DNA of 64,000 nt. Source: Oscheius dolichura (Eukaryota; Nematoda; Chromadorea; Rhabditida; Rhabditidae). The stretch spans positions 5,332,001 to 5,396,000 of the forward strand of contig OW051493.1 of NCBI GenBank assembly GCA_932521035.1. The letters are read 5' to 3'. Below, in pieces: positions 47,194 through 59,633 of this stretch; position 1 is the first letter of the stretch, and each line of letters begins with the position of its first letter. The notes under the pieces are model-generated. The model searched no databases, had not been told where the DNA came from, and was given only the letters and a program-made list of their open reading frames with translations. The translations under genes were made by a program, and so were the position numbers.

Positions 47194-48683
47194 CTAATAC
47201 ATCTACTTTTTTATCTAACACACGAGAAATCGTTATATATAGGTAAGCAGTGCCATTAACTTTCTTCTTTCTTTCTTGCCCAGTATTGTGTCATGTTTCC
47301 ATGAAAGAGATTACAAATAGGTAACATATATAACGTTATATAGCATAAGAGTTTTACAAATTCAAATTTCTAATCAATTTTATAGATTTTAGGTAATAGG
47401 TTATGGGGTCGGTTTTTTTGCGTACTTCTGATTGTCAATAAATTCTATCTGTATAATTAAAATGTTGTATCTGTCGGTTCACAACCACCACATATTGAAA
47501 CTTATTCGAAAAGGTCAGAATCTCCCCTCTAATTTGAGATAAGAGCTCGCGAGAAGCAACTAAAAGATAGCTATAGTAGACTAAAGTGTATTCTATGGCA
47601 AGCGCTGCAATAAAATTTGAGCAAGAAGCTAAGCGTCTAGTAAAACTGCAACAATTAGATATGATGGAATAATAAGCTCTGCAAAGGATGCAAATAGAAT
47701 GGATTTATTAGACAAATTGTAGTTTGGGTGGTATCAAGGTATCTAGTGGAAAACTAGGTCTGAGATCTATCCCTCCTGCCAACGTCTGTTTTCGTCAATC
47801 TTCCGCAGCCTTAGAGTCCCCTTCCAATCCTTTTATGGGGTAAGATGTGAAAAGTGTTGGCTGCCACAAGTCAGCCGACACTATCCATCAAGTTCATTGT
47901 GTTGCGCATACTAATCTGGACAGAATGCGCTTATCGTTCCACCAGTAGCGGTGCTTTTGCTGTTCTTCGCTCATAGTTTCTATGGCATCGGTGCTTGAAT
48001 ATACCAAAAACTCCTTGTGGCCTAGTCAACGAATTCATACCGACACCCTCCACAGTAATATAGTTCTCAATGTTCCTCAAAGGCAGCGACCTCAAATTAT
48101 GGTTAGTGACATGTGTTTAGTAATGCTTTCATATAACAATACTTTCCATTTCATACATAGAAATTAGAAATTACTAAACTAATTTTACATTATCAGCAGT
48201 TGCCACCTCTAATTGTAATAGCACATTCTAAAGCGGAAGTCGTTTTTTGGTTCCAAAACATGCTCGTGCGTATAATATGGTGCAGTGTATGTAGTTGCTT
48301 CGGATCGATGAGAATGTGGCTGGCTGGATATTCGTAAGTGACGTACGAAGAAGCTAGTTTTGTCTATCTGAGTGGTAAAGGAACTGACTGTTTTTCTACT
48401 AATTTGAATATTCTACGCCAAATTAAGTCAATATGCGCGACCATATTCGTTTTACAAGAGGTGTAATATATCATGCCTCAACAGGTATTTATGCACATTT
48501 TGTCACAAAAACTAGCTTATATTATTATTTATGGCTGCTTTCGCTTACTATAGTAATTACTTTTAGCTTGAGTGTAACTCCTGTGTCGGCAGGAGTGAAA
48601 CGGAGCAAGGCTTCTCCCGCTACATTGACTGGAACTACATCTGTTGTCTATCAAGTTGGCGAGATTTCAGGAGAAGTGCAGAG
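47194..48683. other. AT-rich spacer with a possible small gene
   Basis: Two fragments read as protein: MASAAIKFEQEAKRLVKLQQ from 47595 (then stop), and MASVLEYTKNSLWPSQ from 47982. The latter splices in phase to ITKLILHYQQLPPLIVIAHS and on to a stop near 48340, about 98 residues. Neither is recognised. An 84-codon frame at 48433-48687 overlaps the EFR3 start and is doubtful. The span separates MMACHC from EFR3. Confidence 0.35.
47982..48341 (+). CDS. Possible small protein, two exons
   Basis: Exon 1 (MASVLEYTKNSLWPSQ... to RPQIM) ends at a GTTAGT donor. A TAG acceptor resumes with KLEITKLILHYQQLPPLIVI and runs to a TAA. Phases agree. AT-ending codons match neighbouring genes. No domain recognised, and the C-terminal part (WCSVCSCFGSMRMWLAG) is unconvincing. 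Confidence 0.3.
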
Positions 48684-51600
48684 ATGAACGGGCTTTGCTG
48701 TTGTGCGCCATGTAAACCACGGTATGTTTTAATAAAATTTCACTCTTTTTTTTAAAATTCAGTTATCGTCGCTTAGTGGATTCGATATATCCACGCTCCT
48801 TCACTGAAGGGCTGATTTCTGCTAACATGCAGAAACTTACGTTTTATGCAATATCTCATCCTGAAAAACTAGAACGAATTGGCGAGTATTTGGTTATGCG
48901 GTTATCTAGAGATCTTAGCCGACAAAGATTCGTCCAAGTTCAAGTAAATATTTTTAGGGAATAAATTAAACCTCTGTTTAGATTGCTGTAGAAGCTATGG
49001 ATCAGTTGCTGCAGTCCTGCCATGGATCACCAAGTCTACCACAGTTTATTGAAAACCATCTTAAAATGGTACAAAAGTTGCTTGAATCGGGAAATCCTAA
49101 AATGGAGGTCGGTCAATGTTTTTATTCGGATGCGATTTTATGATTATTTCAGCAGTTAGCAACAAATTCTTTTACAACCTTTTCAAATATTGAAGAAAAT
49201 AGTCCAAGCTATAACAGGCAATATGATTTCTTTATATCTAAATTTTCGCAAATGTGTCATGGCCCGTATGGAGAAGAATCGCGACCGATGAGGAGAGCTG
49301 GGCTAAAGGGGTTGACTGGTGCGTTCATTATTGGAATATAGTGAGCAAGTTTAGTGGATAGATAGATATAACAAGACAGTATTACTAATCAATATACTGC
49401 TTTAATAAAAAAATATCTGTTTAGGAGTCGTATGGAAGTCGGTGTCCGATGATTTCCACCCGAATATCTGGGAGCAGCAACATATGGATAAAATAGTTCC
49501 TTCTATTCTTTATAATCTTCAAGAGTCCGATGAAGAAGAGTATACGAGCAAATCAGGGCGCTCTAAGAGTGTATTTGACGGTCCTTTTACCGATGAAACT
49601 ATTCACGAAGAGACTCCGAAAAATCTGGCAGACCGTTGTCTAAGAGAATTAATGGGAAAAGTTCGTTCTTTATGAAAATCAATTATTATACCAGTTTAGG
49701 CTTCATTTGGAGCTCTCAGAGCTGTAATGGAGCCTCTTCTAAAACACATGGACCTGCATGGTCAATGGGCACCTCCTCCAAAATTTGCCATACATGTCTT
49801 TAGAGCCATTATTTATAGTATTCAGAGCCAAAATAGTTACTTTGTCATACAGGTATGCATTTCATTGGTTCTTTTTTCTATTCTTTATCAGGAACTTATT
49901 AATCACTTGGATAGTATGTCATCCGCTGATGCTTCTATTAGGATTGGAATAGCCACTGTTCTTTCAAACATAGTATCTATCGCAGGTACAAGTATAGGTA
50001 GGATTTGTTTTTCTGTCTCGCTAACTGCCTGTTTAGGCCCTCTCTTACTTTCTATTTTCAATTCCTTACTAAAACATCTACGGACCTCTGTTGATTTTGA
50101 AAGGTCAGGAAAATGCAAAGATAGGGATGCAGAGAAAAAATATCAAGAAGCTCTTATTAATGCTATGGGTGACTTTGCGAATGCTCTACCTGATTACCAA
50201 AAAGTATTTCTTAGGTTTATCTTGTATATCATTTATCTTTAGGTAGAAATGATGATGTTTACTGTAGGAAATATCCCATCCTTAGATGAAATGCGTTCAA
50301 AACAAGGCGATGAATTCCTCCAACACGTACTTGTTAAAACACTGCTCAAGGTTGCCACGAAATACAAAACTGCTTATTTGGCTACTGTATTTACCGAATC
50401 ATTCCTGCATACTCTTATTCAACTGGCTCTTGTAGCTGATCCACAAGTTCGTCTTGGCACGCAGAAAATTTTCCATACTCTTCTTGATAGGTGAATCGTG
50501 TTAAATCTTCGCATATTATTAAAATTAAATTTAAGGCATGACAATTTGCCTATACTTAAACATATGCAGTACGTTCTAGACGTATCAGATGTGCAATTGA
50601 CTGTAGAGAAATGCTCAAGAGCTGATCAAATGTTCATCAGAAAAAATATTCATGATATTACTCAAATGCTATATAGGTTTGCAAAGTACGCTTCGAAGCA
50701 TGAATGCTATATATTTAGAGCCACCACTCTAGTAGCCGAAAACCATTACATGCACAAACATATGGATTCTATCTTATGCACAATGAATCTGCTTTGTATT
50801 GAAGTCGGCTCCGAAGAGGTTTTATTTTTTTGTTCTAAATGTTTTTAATGCTGTTATAGTCATTAATTGAACTGTTTCGACTAGCCTTAGCGCTACAAGC
50901 GCTTGCCACTGATGATACCGCAGAAATTGGCGTAGCAAAGCGCATCGCTATACATAATTTAGTAGCTAAGTACATGAATCTCTCTGCTCAACTAATGGCT
51001 AATCCTACGTTGTGCCAGCATGTTCAACAGGCGAGTTCTCCACACTTCTAAGCAGAAATTAGCTATTGATATTTTTATATTCGATATTTTCCAGATTGCC
51101 TCTAACCGGGCTAAAAGCGCTCCAACTAGCTTGAACCTTCTTCAGGAAGGATCCGAAGACAAAGTTATTGTAGATATATCTAGTGGGGATCTAATCGAAA
51201 CAATGGAAACGGAAGGGCTTCTGTTTGAAAAAAACGACATTGCCGATGCATTGAAGGTACGGTTCTTTAGTTGTTTTGCATTATTTTATCTGTAAATAAT
51301 TAATAATATAGGCTTCTGGAAAAGATGTATCACGTCTTATGGTACCCTTTTCGCTTCAAACAGCCCAAGTAGAGGAAGAAGCTAATGGAATTGATGAAAC
51401 TGACGGAGCTTCGACGAAGAATACCGGTTTGAGTCATTTGGAAATGGTATGAAATCATTTAGCTGGAATAGACGATGTTTCTATGGACCTTTCTGTAGAT
51501 TGGACGCCTCCCCCTAGTCATAGAGCAAGTCGCAGAAATACAGCATTTTCTTTAAATATCCCATCTATCCGTTTGTTTTAGAAACTTTTTTTCTAAAATT

Positions 51601-51959
51601 TTTCTAGGACCTAATCCAACAGGACTTCCTCTTACTATTAACAATTTGCGGAATTTTGCAAATTCACCACTAGATGTTGCAGAAGAAGAACAAAAGGAAA
51701 GAGTGAGCATTGTTTGCTGCTTTGTACACATTGGGGGATTTTTCAGGAGCATACAAAATCAGTATTAGAAGATCTTCGCAGTCATGACTTTGACAGCCTT
51801 TGTGAAGTTGCTATAGCGCGTAATGAAACCTCTGATCTTACTCGTACCGTAAGCCGACTACTGGCCCGCAATGCTGAAACTGTAAAAATGGCCGAAGATA
51901 ACCGCGTGTCAAAGCCCAAAAATATATTTGAAATAGATTTCCCTTCTTTTGTATACTAA
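48684..51959 (+). CDS. EFR3: EFR3, plasma-membrane anchor of the PI4-kinase III alpha complex
   Basis: Starts MNGLCCCAPCKPRY; the cysteine cluster is the palmitoylated membrane anchor of EFR3. Then RRLVDSIYPRSFTEGL, MQKLTFYAISHPEKLERIG, AVEAMDQLLQSCHG, NSFTTFSNIEENSPSYNRQY, DDFHPNIWEQQHMDKIVPS, LADRCLRELMGKV, ALPDYQK, MMMFTVGNIP and the end FEIDFPSFVY (human ends similarly in FPDLCVY). The body is alpha-helical repeats. EFR3 recruits TTC7 and PI4KA to make PI4P at the plasma membrane. About 15 short introns; AT-ending codons. The protein is complete as far as I can follow it. A short paralogue or pseudogene is not suggested. Confidence 0.92.
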
Positions 51960-53330
51960 AATCTTTTACTCCAAGCTCTCGGTTAGTGGTTTTTACTGGA
52001 TTCATTTAGACTTCCCTGTGTGATATGGTCTGCCAAATGCCACCATATTTATTGATTTCGGTATTTTAATTTGTAAGAAACTTGACAAAAGCTCTAATAA
52101 ATGTATATTTGTATTTGTAATTTATAATAAGGAGTTTTAAAACGTGAGATGTAGACATCAGAATAAAAATCGGTCTCCGCTGTAATCTTATTGTCCCGTT
52201 TTCAATTTGCTATTCAACTCTTCCGTTGGTTCCAGTTCTTTCCGCAGATGCGGATATATACCTCTTCAAAAAAATTCGTTCTATTTTGGATTCTATATGG
52301 CAAATAGCGATAACTATTACCCGTATCTCCATCTTGTCAAATTTGCCCTGAACTTTTCTTGCCGTCCGGACGACGGAGGACGTCTTCCCCTTCCATAGTT
52401 TCCGGTGAGAAGTGGGCTTCCGCACTGTAGTCAACATGGCAACTTTCCCCTTCCGATGCAGATTACCCGGTCACCCGTTGCTCCGCATGACTTCAATTAT
52501 AGCACTTTTCGAGTTAATTATCCAAAATTGTGTTTGGTTTTAATGAATAAATAAGTAGCTGTGAGTATGATACACGAGACATCCCTGTTAATTGAAATCA
52601 TTGGTCACACCCAGTGGCTCTTCATATCGTCTTTTTATCTCGTTGACTAGCTTCCCAATGGGGGTAACTTCGAAGGGAGGTCTTTCGTAGAACGTCTTCT
52701 GCTCTCCCCGTCTTTAGTCTAGACCAGAGACACTGGAAAGCGGTACGTCGACTGGAATACAAACGACGCTCGTTTACCATGCGGTAGCCAAAAATCAATT
52801 ACATTTTTGCTCGTTTCTTCTTGACATCCCCCTCAAAGGCTGCTCAAAGTACAGAAGGTAGCCGTTTTTGCGAAGGGTTAATAACCGGCGGATACCTTTC
52901 TTTTTTTAGTGTCAGCGCTGAAATTAGTACGCTAATTGGCTTCAATTTGGTTGCTCTAATCCCCGAACCCGCCTTCTAATTCCGGAACTGACATCTCCTG
53001 AAGAGGCCCTTTTGACATTCCTCCCAGCGGACTCTCATTAAATTACTTGTTATTATTTTGCCATTTCCTGCTCTTCCGTACGGTTCAATGAGCTCCCGAG
53101 AAGGTGAAAACAGAATTTGGAGGCTATCCCCAGGATTCACACCGCCGTCTCCTCGCCAGGTTCTTTTTATACTTTTCTTCTTTCTCCCCCTGTCCTCGTG
53201 TTCTCGGTCCGTCCGCCTCGTAGAATTATCTCGTCTTCTCGACAAAATAGAGCCAGACAAAAGCCGTGTTTCCCTGGAGGAAGCCGTAGTTTTGGCGCTC
53301 ATTAGAGATGGCTTCCATAACCCAATCGGC
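51960..53330. other. Spacer with a doubtful minus-strand small ORF
   Basis: A basic minus-strand frame (52437-52210: MLTTVRKPTSHRKLWKGK...) of 75 codons, or 56 if a short intron is removed, is the only coding-like stretch. I do not recognise it. Composition shifts back to GC-rich after about 52.3 kb. Confidence 0.35.
52210..52437 (-). CDS. Possible small basic protein
   Basis: Reads MLTTVRKPTSHRKLWKGK then SSVVRTARKVQGKFDKMEIR, at which point a GTAATA donor and a TTTGAAG acceptor allow a 57-base intron in phase, ending RYISASAERTGTNGRVE. Arg/Lys-rich, like a ribosomal or nucleic-acid-binding protein, but no family was recognised. Confidence 0.3.
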   Translation of the reverse strand: MLTTVRKPTSHRKLWKGKTSSVVRTARKVQGKFDKMEIRVIVIAICHIESKIERIFLKRYISASAERTGTNGRVE

Positions 53331-54838
53331 ATGTGCGTGGCCCTGGTGCTGCTGGCCAACTCCTTCTACAAGATCTACTACTACCTGTTCGACGTGTGCG
53401 AGCATGCCTTGGTCAGCCTGCTCCTCCTCCTCACCGTCATGCTCTTCTTCCTGCCTATCCTCGTCGACATCTTCCACTCGGTAGGAGACAGACGCCGGCC
53501 TATCAGATAAACAGGATAATGGCTCGTCCTTTCAAAAACAACTGTCGAAAGGTCATTCCCCGGAATGAGTTTCTATTAATCCATCATTAGAGTTCGACGA
53601 CCACAAAATTCCTCATTTTCTGCAAATTTTGCCGGCTTAATGCCGGTGTACTTGGCGAGGTGCTCTCCTCCTTTCTGTGGCTTTGTCAATGGTTATTAAC
53701 CGGGCTCGTGGGTCACGCGAAGTCCGCCCCTCCCAGAAACAAACACGAGCTTAATTTGCGTTGAAATGTTCTGTCTTCCAGACGTAAATTTCACGGTCCC
53801 CTTCCAAGCAAATTAACCATTCAAAATGCAATCGGGCTGCAGAAACCAAAAACAATATTTCCACCTGTGACAGGTGGAGGCTCTGCTCCCGGCAGATCCG
53901 CCCCCACTTTGACTCGCTTCTCGCACAGGGATTAGCCCCTCGGCGGGTCCTTCCTCCCACCCAAAATCTGTTGAGTATGTATAAGAGCTGTCGCTCCGGG
54001 AGTCCCTACTCCATACATATCCATAAATATGAGATATTTAGCCCTACTCCTCCCTGCCCAGGTGCAATCGAGCCGGTGTCGAGTGCCTCCTTTCCAATTC
54101 ATGAAATTCGAGCGCCATCTCATAGAAAATGCCGGTCTCTAGATGACCTTCACCGTCTTCCTCGACAAAACAAAAAATGTTAATTTCAGGACGAGCAACG
54201 CCCGCTGTTTACTATAGCCGTCCTCGTCTTAGGCGTGGTCGGCGGACTCGCGGTCGTCATCGCCATCGTCTGGCTCTACCGTCTCTGTCTCAAGAAGAGG
54301 CCTCCCGTTACCACGTCAGTTTTGTGCCTTTTGATCTGTTAGGAGCCGGGGGGACGCCAAGAATTAGGCTTAACAGGATGGGATTTGACCCAAAACAAAG
54401 AGAGGCCGGGAAAGGGGAGGGTACGGGGGAAGTCCTGTTCTTGATGGGGTGTCATCTGCCGGCCGGGGGAAGTGAGTCGAAAATGACGAGATGGCCACTT
54501 TAGCACCGGGAAGCCAGAACAGAAACGGGAGCAAGTTCGAAGCGATGCGACGAGTCACAGCCGACCACTGCCTCTTCCCCTCGACATCGTCCCCCAGGAA
54601 CAGACGTGAGTGGTGAAAGGAGAGGAGGACAGCCTAGTTTAGGATGGACGCGAACCTGGAGAATGCCAGCTATGGGTCCCCGACGAGGCTGTCCCAAGTG
54701 TTTCCCTTGATGTGCAAGGAGGCCTCCTACGTCCAACGATCCATCCAGGACGTCACTCGGACAACCACCACCAAAAGTGGGGAGGACACGGCTCCGGTCA
54801 AAAAAAGATCCTTTAGGCTCCCTGCTCTCGGTGGCTGA
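53331..54838 (+). CDS. Three-TM membrane protein with cytoplasmic tail, unrecognised
   Basis: Start chosen at MCVALVLLANSFYKIYYY, where GC-ending codons begin; the open frame extends upstream with poorer codon use. Hydrophobic helices: CVALVLLANSFYKIYYYLF, ALVSLLLLLTVMLFFLPIL and, after a 709-base intron, LFTIAVLVLGVVGGLAVVI. A basic stop (YRLCLKKRPP) and a hydrophilic tail of about 110 residues follow (EQKREQVRSDATSHSRP, LENASYGSPTRLSQVF, SYVQRSIQDVT, ending SFRLPALGG). All three later introns are in phase. The tail has many Ser/Thr and two Tyr motifs, and could be signalling or sorting. No family recognised. Confidence 0.55.
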
Positions 54839-55358
54839 TCCTCCTTCCCGAACACGTTCTGCTGACCTGCTCAACGTCAACGACCCGTCAGATGTAGGTC
54901 TTAGGGGTAGGGCAGACGGGACAGGCGGTACAGCTGGGGGTAACCATAGATTGGAACGGCCCGTGTTGCTGAACAGCCGAAAGCTGGGCAAACAGGGTCA
55001 TTTATAAAGAAAAAGTTTGGGTTTACTCAGTGACTTGGATCGGATGGAAACAGAGGTTACAGAACCGCAGGGCTTCGTGCGACGTGCCACGAGGAACGGG
55101 GCGCCAGCTGCCGAGCACAGAAGGACTCGAGGTGGGTTGAGAAAGTTTATTATATAGGGCAAAGAAGGAAATTAAAGCTGGCGGCAGAGGAACGAGACAT
55201 AACATTAAAATGAGGATCATAGGATGACTTGGTAGGGGACAAGAGGGCACTGAGCTCGGGGGTAAAGCTGTGGGCACGGTTGAATGTCATGGCAAGGGGC
55301 CGTGGCTTGGCACCTATTAAAGCGGAACGTGGGTAAGGGTATGAAAGGGGGGAGAGGA
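54839..55358. other. Convergent spacer
   Basis: Between the three-TM gene (+) and the zinc-finger gene (-). No coding exon recognised. Confidence 0.45.
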
Positions 55359-57376
55359 TTAATGTAGGGCATGGGAGAAGCAGCGGGTCACTTGACGGGC
55401 CACGACGTCGATGGCCGTGCACAGGTTGTACTCGACTGTGAGGCGGGGGGTGGGCACCGCATGCTCCTTCATCAGGTGCTGCTCCTGGTCCTGTTCGCTG
55501 TCCGTCGTGTACTTGCATGTCTTGCATCTATAATTGGGGGTGTGGTCGGGAGAGACCGAGGGGACTACCTGTACCAGGGATGGGACCCGGCGTGGCGAGT
55601 GAGGGCATTCTTCGTGGCTATTACCATCTTCTGGCAGATAGAACAACTAACTTCCGGCATTTTCTTCTGCTCGAGACGGCTGGAAATATCTCTGCTCGAC
55701 TGTCACCCTCTCTGCCTACCCTATCAACTGCTCGACCTCCTTGGTCGACTCCTTCTTCGTTTTAGCCACGGCCCTCGGAAAGACGACCTCGATGTAGGCA
55801 CACAGCTTGAGAATGTTTCGTCTGTCCTCAATCATCTCTGTCTAAACCCAGCTCTGACTTCATTTATTGTGCCAGTCCAACCTTGGTGGGGTGTCTGTCC
55901 CTCATGTGCCGGTATACTTTGCACTTTTCTCTCATCTCGAACCCGCAGACTTGGCACCGGAAGCCGCCGGCGTCCGCGTGTAAGTTGACGTGGATTTGGA
56001 TGGCATTGTCCTGCATGGGAATCTTCTCGTTGCAAATGGCGCATTGCAAAAATCGCTCACTGAAACGGAAACAATTTACGAGGTCGGGAGGGGAACAGAC
56101 CCGCTGGAGTTGGTGACAGATCGCTGTCGAATGCTCTTGATCTTCCGGAAATACTCGACGTGTGCCTTGCGGCGGTCCCTGTTGGCTATCTTGCTGTCGA
56201 CAGATTCGACGTCGACGAAGAGGTCCTCCTCCTCGTCTTCCTTGTTTTGGGCCGAGGTAGACGGCGAGGAACAGTGACTCTCTTGCTTGACTAAAACGGA
56301 ACTAGTTTGAATTGTCGCTGGTTTTGTTTCATCGTCGAATGACCGCTGCCAAGGTTGTGCTGTCACCGAAAAACACGGGGTCCTAATGAGTTGACCCCAA
56401 ACTGGGACATCGCTCCGTCTTTTTCGAGATTTGACCGTTAGATTTTGGAAACTCGCTCGCGGAAGGTCGACTCCTTACCTGTCGGTTTGGGGCTCTCAGG
56501 GGGCTTGACGGCCGAAGTCGGAGGAGACGAGAGCACTGCGGCCAACGTCTGGCTCGACAGGGAGGCGACGGGGGAGAGCTTCGGCGGTGGCTCGCTCTCC
56601 TCCGGGACGACGGGTTCGATGAACTTGGCGGGGAAGAAGAGCTGCTGGGGCGTGGTTGGGCTGACGACCTTGAGTGAGGAGGGCAGCGTCGGCAGGAGGA
56701 GGCTGGAGTAGGCCTGCTGGTAGAGCAGTTGCTGGCAGGCGAGGAGCTGCTGTCGGACCATCTGCTGCTGGATCAGCTGGGGACTCAGCTGGAGGGGGAA
56801 GGCCATCTGAAATGGGCTGAGTCATTACTTCTCCTGAGTCACTCCCACGCTACCCACGATGTTTACAAGGTATTTCTGGGGAAATTTCCCAGCTAGCGGC
56901 CTCAGAGATCAACGACAGCGACGCGTCGATCAGCTGAGTGCTGTTCATGGTGATTGATCGATCTGGGGTCAGGACGACGAGTTCAAAGGCATTCCACACA
57001 AAGGCAACAAAAGCATCCCATTTCCGGTGTCAAAATTTCGGAGAAAGGAGACGTCGCCCCATCGGGGTAATATGACCACTTGACCACATTTCCCAAAGGG
57101 ACTACTCGGCCGGCTCGGTCAACAGAGGAAGTACTTGTGACGGCCAACTACAGCCCCCGTAGATGCCTCTGACTGGAAATAACAGCCGATGGAGTACACC
57201 CCAATTGAGAGTACGCTCAATTGTAACCAGTTCTCTGTTTCGATGTTGCTGATTGTTGGGACTAGCCCGTCTAGCCGACAGTCCCTACTCACATTTAGGG
57301 GAGACTCCTGGGGACTGGGCAGCGGACTGGGGTAGGCACCAGACGCCAGGATTCGAAGAAGGTTCGGGTCCATCAT
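55359..57376 (-). CDS. C2H2 zinc-finger transcription factor, four fingers
   Basis: First exon MMDPNLLRILASGAYPSP joins in phase to a Gln/Pro-rich exon (MAFPLQLSPQLIQQQMV..., typical activation-type low complexity). An alternative first exon near 56.95 kb would start at that Met. An acidic/basic part follows (KEDEEEDLFVDVESVDSK, RRKAHVEYFRKIKSIRQR), then four fingers: CAIC..HVNLH, CQVC..HMRDRH, CSIC..HAGSH and CKTC..HLMKEH, with helical linker EMIEDRRNILKLCAYI between fingers 2 and 3. It ends TAIDVVARQVTRCFSHALH. Nuclear DNA binding is inferred from the fingers. A TATA box lies about 70 bases upstream of the first ATG. Confidence 0.75.
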
Positions 57377-57442
57377 CGATTGTTCATCTTAATTAAGAAA
57401 TTGAATTAAAGTTAAGGAGAGAAGAGCGAAGAGGAGAAAATG

Positions 57443-57452
57443 CTTATATAGG
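57443..57452 (-). promoter_or_regulatory. TATA box of the zinc-finger gene
   Basis: CCTATATAAGC on the minus strand, about 70 bases upstream of the first ATG at 57376. Confidence 0.6.
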
Positions 57453-58240
57453 AATCGGCGGGGCGGGACACCGGACCGGAGAATGGCAGCTGCTGTCAGG
57501 AAGAGCAGGGGAGGAGGAGGAACGACTGATTAATGCACTACGCCCCGAGCAGATTGACCATGAAGTCTGGGGGTTAAAAGGGGATTTTCCCAAGGAGCAA
57601 GCTCCATTTTTCATGAGGCTCTCGTCGGAATGACTAGCCACGGAGAACAGCTCCATGAAATATTCAAATGCTAGACACAAATTGAGACGAGGCCACTAGG
57701 CGAGAAGCATTGTTGCCTAGGGATAGCGAGCCGTGAGAAAGCCGTTCATGGGCTCCGTCTGGGGCATGGGTCGGCACTGGAAAACCATTTCAGACTAGCA
57801 GACAATGGGGAGATGGTAGACGAGGGAAAAAGGCCCCTTTCATCCGCTGAGAACCGTCGACGTGGATTGTTCCAGACGGAGAAAGGAGCCCCCTGTACCC
57901 GTACTCTCGAGGACCTCCCCTTTCGCAATATTAGCTTTGCGAAAGTTCACGTAAAGTTTTCAAAAGTCGCGAGGTCACTGTCGGCGATCAGAAAGTGCAG
58001 TCGGGAAGATCGCTCCTCCAATTTCCGAACGCCTTCCCCTCGCCGTTGCTGGTGTAATAACTCACGTAACCGGGAATTGTGTTAAGCGGGGAGAGCCGTG
58101 GAAAAACAAGGAAAAGTCGAGACGAACAGCTGCGGTGGCAGCTACGTGTCTCTAGCCGAACCGTCTGGAAGAAGAACCCCGGCCCGAGGTGTAAAATAAT
58201 GGAGAAAAAGCGCGCAATTTCAGGCGATGATAGAGTCTGG

Positions 58241-58252
58241 GCCTTATATAGG
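58241..58252 (-). promoter_or_regulatory. TATA-box-like element
   Basis: GCCTATATAAGGC on the minus strand. Flanking GGTCC..CGCC resembles the box at 59.62 kb. No target gene seen. Confidence 0.4.
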
Positions 58253-59622
58253 CGGGGACCGGTGAGGTCAACCGGCGAGAGAGCATTCGACCGCGGCTAC
58301 CGGCCGGAGGGGTCAGAGAAACAACCCGGAAGACACCGCGCCGTGCGCGGAGGCGCAGAGACGACCTTGTCAACTGGCACGCTGCTGGACAGTGCAGCGA
58401 CCTCCAGAAACAAATTCCAGGTCATCCGGGCTTGTCTCTCCTCCCCTTATAAGGGGGACGTGGCCACGGGGCCATGCTCCTGTCGGGAGGCTCCCGGCAG
58501 AGTACCACTACCTCGAAGGGCAGTCTCCCTGACGAACGACTCGATCTTTTGTAATACGGTCAAAGGTCGCAAGACGTGGGCAGATGCCATCTTTCCCCAC
58601 TTTTTTCCGGCTAAAATGAGAAGGCAAATGATGAAATTCGCTACCCATTAGAGCCATCTGGCGACGGCTCCTTTGCTTCGAGCAAAAGTGTCACGGGTCT
58701 CTCTAGCCGCTGACGGGCACACGGGAGCAGTGTGTGATTCCATTTCCAGCAAATCCCTGATGGTGATCTTTCGATGAATGGAATCTCCACGGTCGCCTGG
58801 GATTGCCAGGGAATCGGTGGCTGCTGACAAGGCCGCGTCATAGGAAAACGGTAATTGTCGTAATTCCTGGCTACCCGCCGAGGTCACCGTCGTCGAGCGA
58901 ACGGCTCTTCTCCGGCGACTGTTGCCGGACAACTGGGGAAATAAGGTTCGAGTAAACACTACGGCGAGCAAACAGAGGCTATCAGCCGGGTATTTTGGGG
59001 TCTCCCCCTCACCTGCTAATTGTATTCCAGTGGATGGCCGGGTCAGGGAACTAGAGCACGTCATCTGAGAAATTAGAGACCATTGAGGGACGCCTTCTAT
59101 GGAAAACGGTCTAGAATAACCTAGCTATCTCCCCGTTGACAAATGCTCCGTCTCAACGCGATTTCAGGAAATTGAGCTCGGGATGGAAATTGGCTTCTTT
59201 ATGGGGGCAGCGGGCGGCAGATCCGAGAGGAGAGTGGACTATGACGGTTCTGGGGATTGGCTGGTTATTACGAATGTCTACGGGGATAATGAAAAAGCAG
59301 AGAGTTTATTCTAAATGTTGACGAACACAGTGGGGGAGGACTGGCTGACTCAATTGAGGACAAATATTATTGGCTGATATGATGATCAACGCGGGCACAG
59401 TACAGTTAACCAAAATGGAGCGACGCGCCGTGTATTACACGACACAACATGGGCGAACGGCCGAATCTCACACGTCGTCGTCTTTATACAATTCCTACAC
59501 GGAAGTTTGACCAGTCATCGAAGACTGTTTCTCCCGGAGAGAAGTACACTTGAACCCCCTCGCCCCCCGGAGGATACGGTAGCCCCCGAATAGACAGAAA
59601 GGTGGCAAGGGACGGGCCCTCG

Positions 59623-59633
59623 GCTTATATAGG
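59623..59633 (-). promoter_or_regulatory. TATA-box-like element
   Basis: GGGCCTATATAAGCCG on the minus strand. Could drive a transcript over 58.6-59.5 kb. Confidence 0.4.

Noticed and set aside
54836-55020. Continuation of three-TM gene beyond its stop
   Set aside because: Other frames stay open, but the frame supported by three introns stops at 54838.
58079-58651. 190-codon plus-strand open frame
   Set aside because: Arg/Gly/Ser-rich translation typical of GC-rich spacer; no homology seen.
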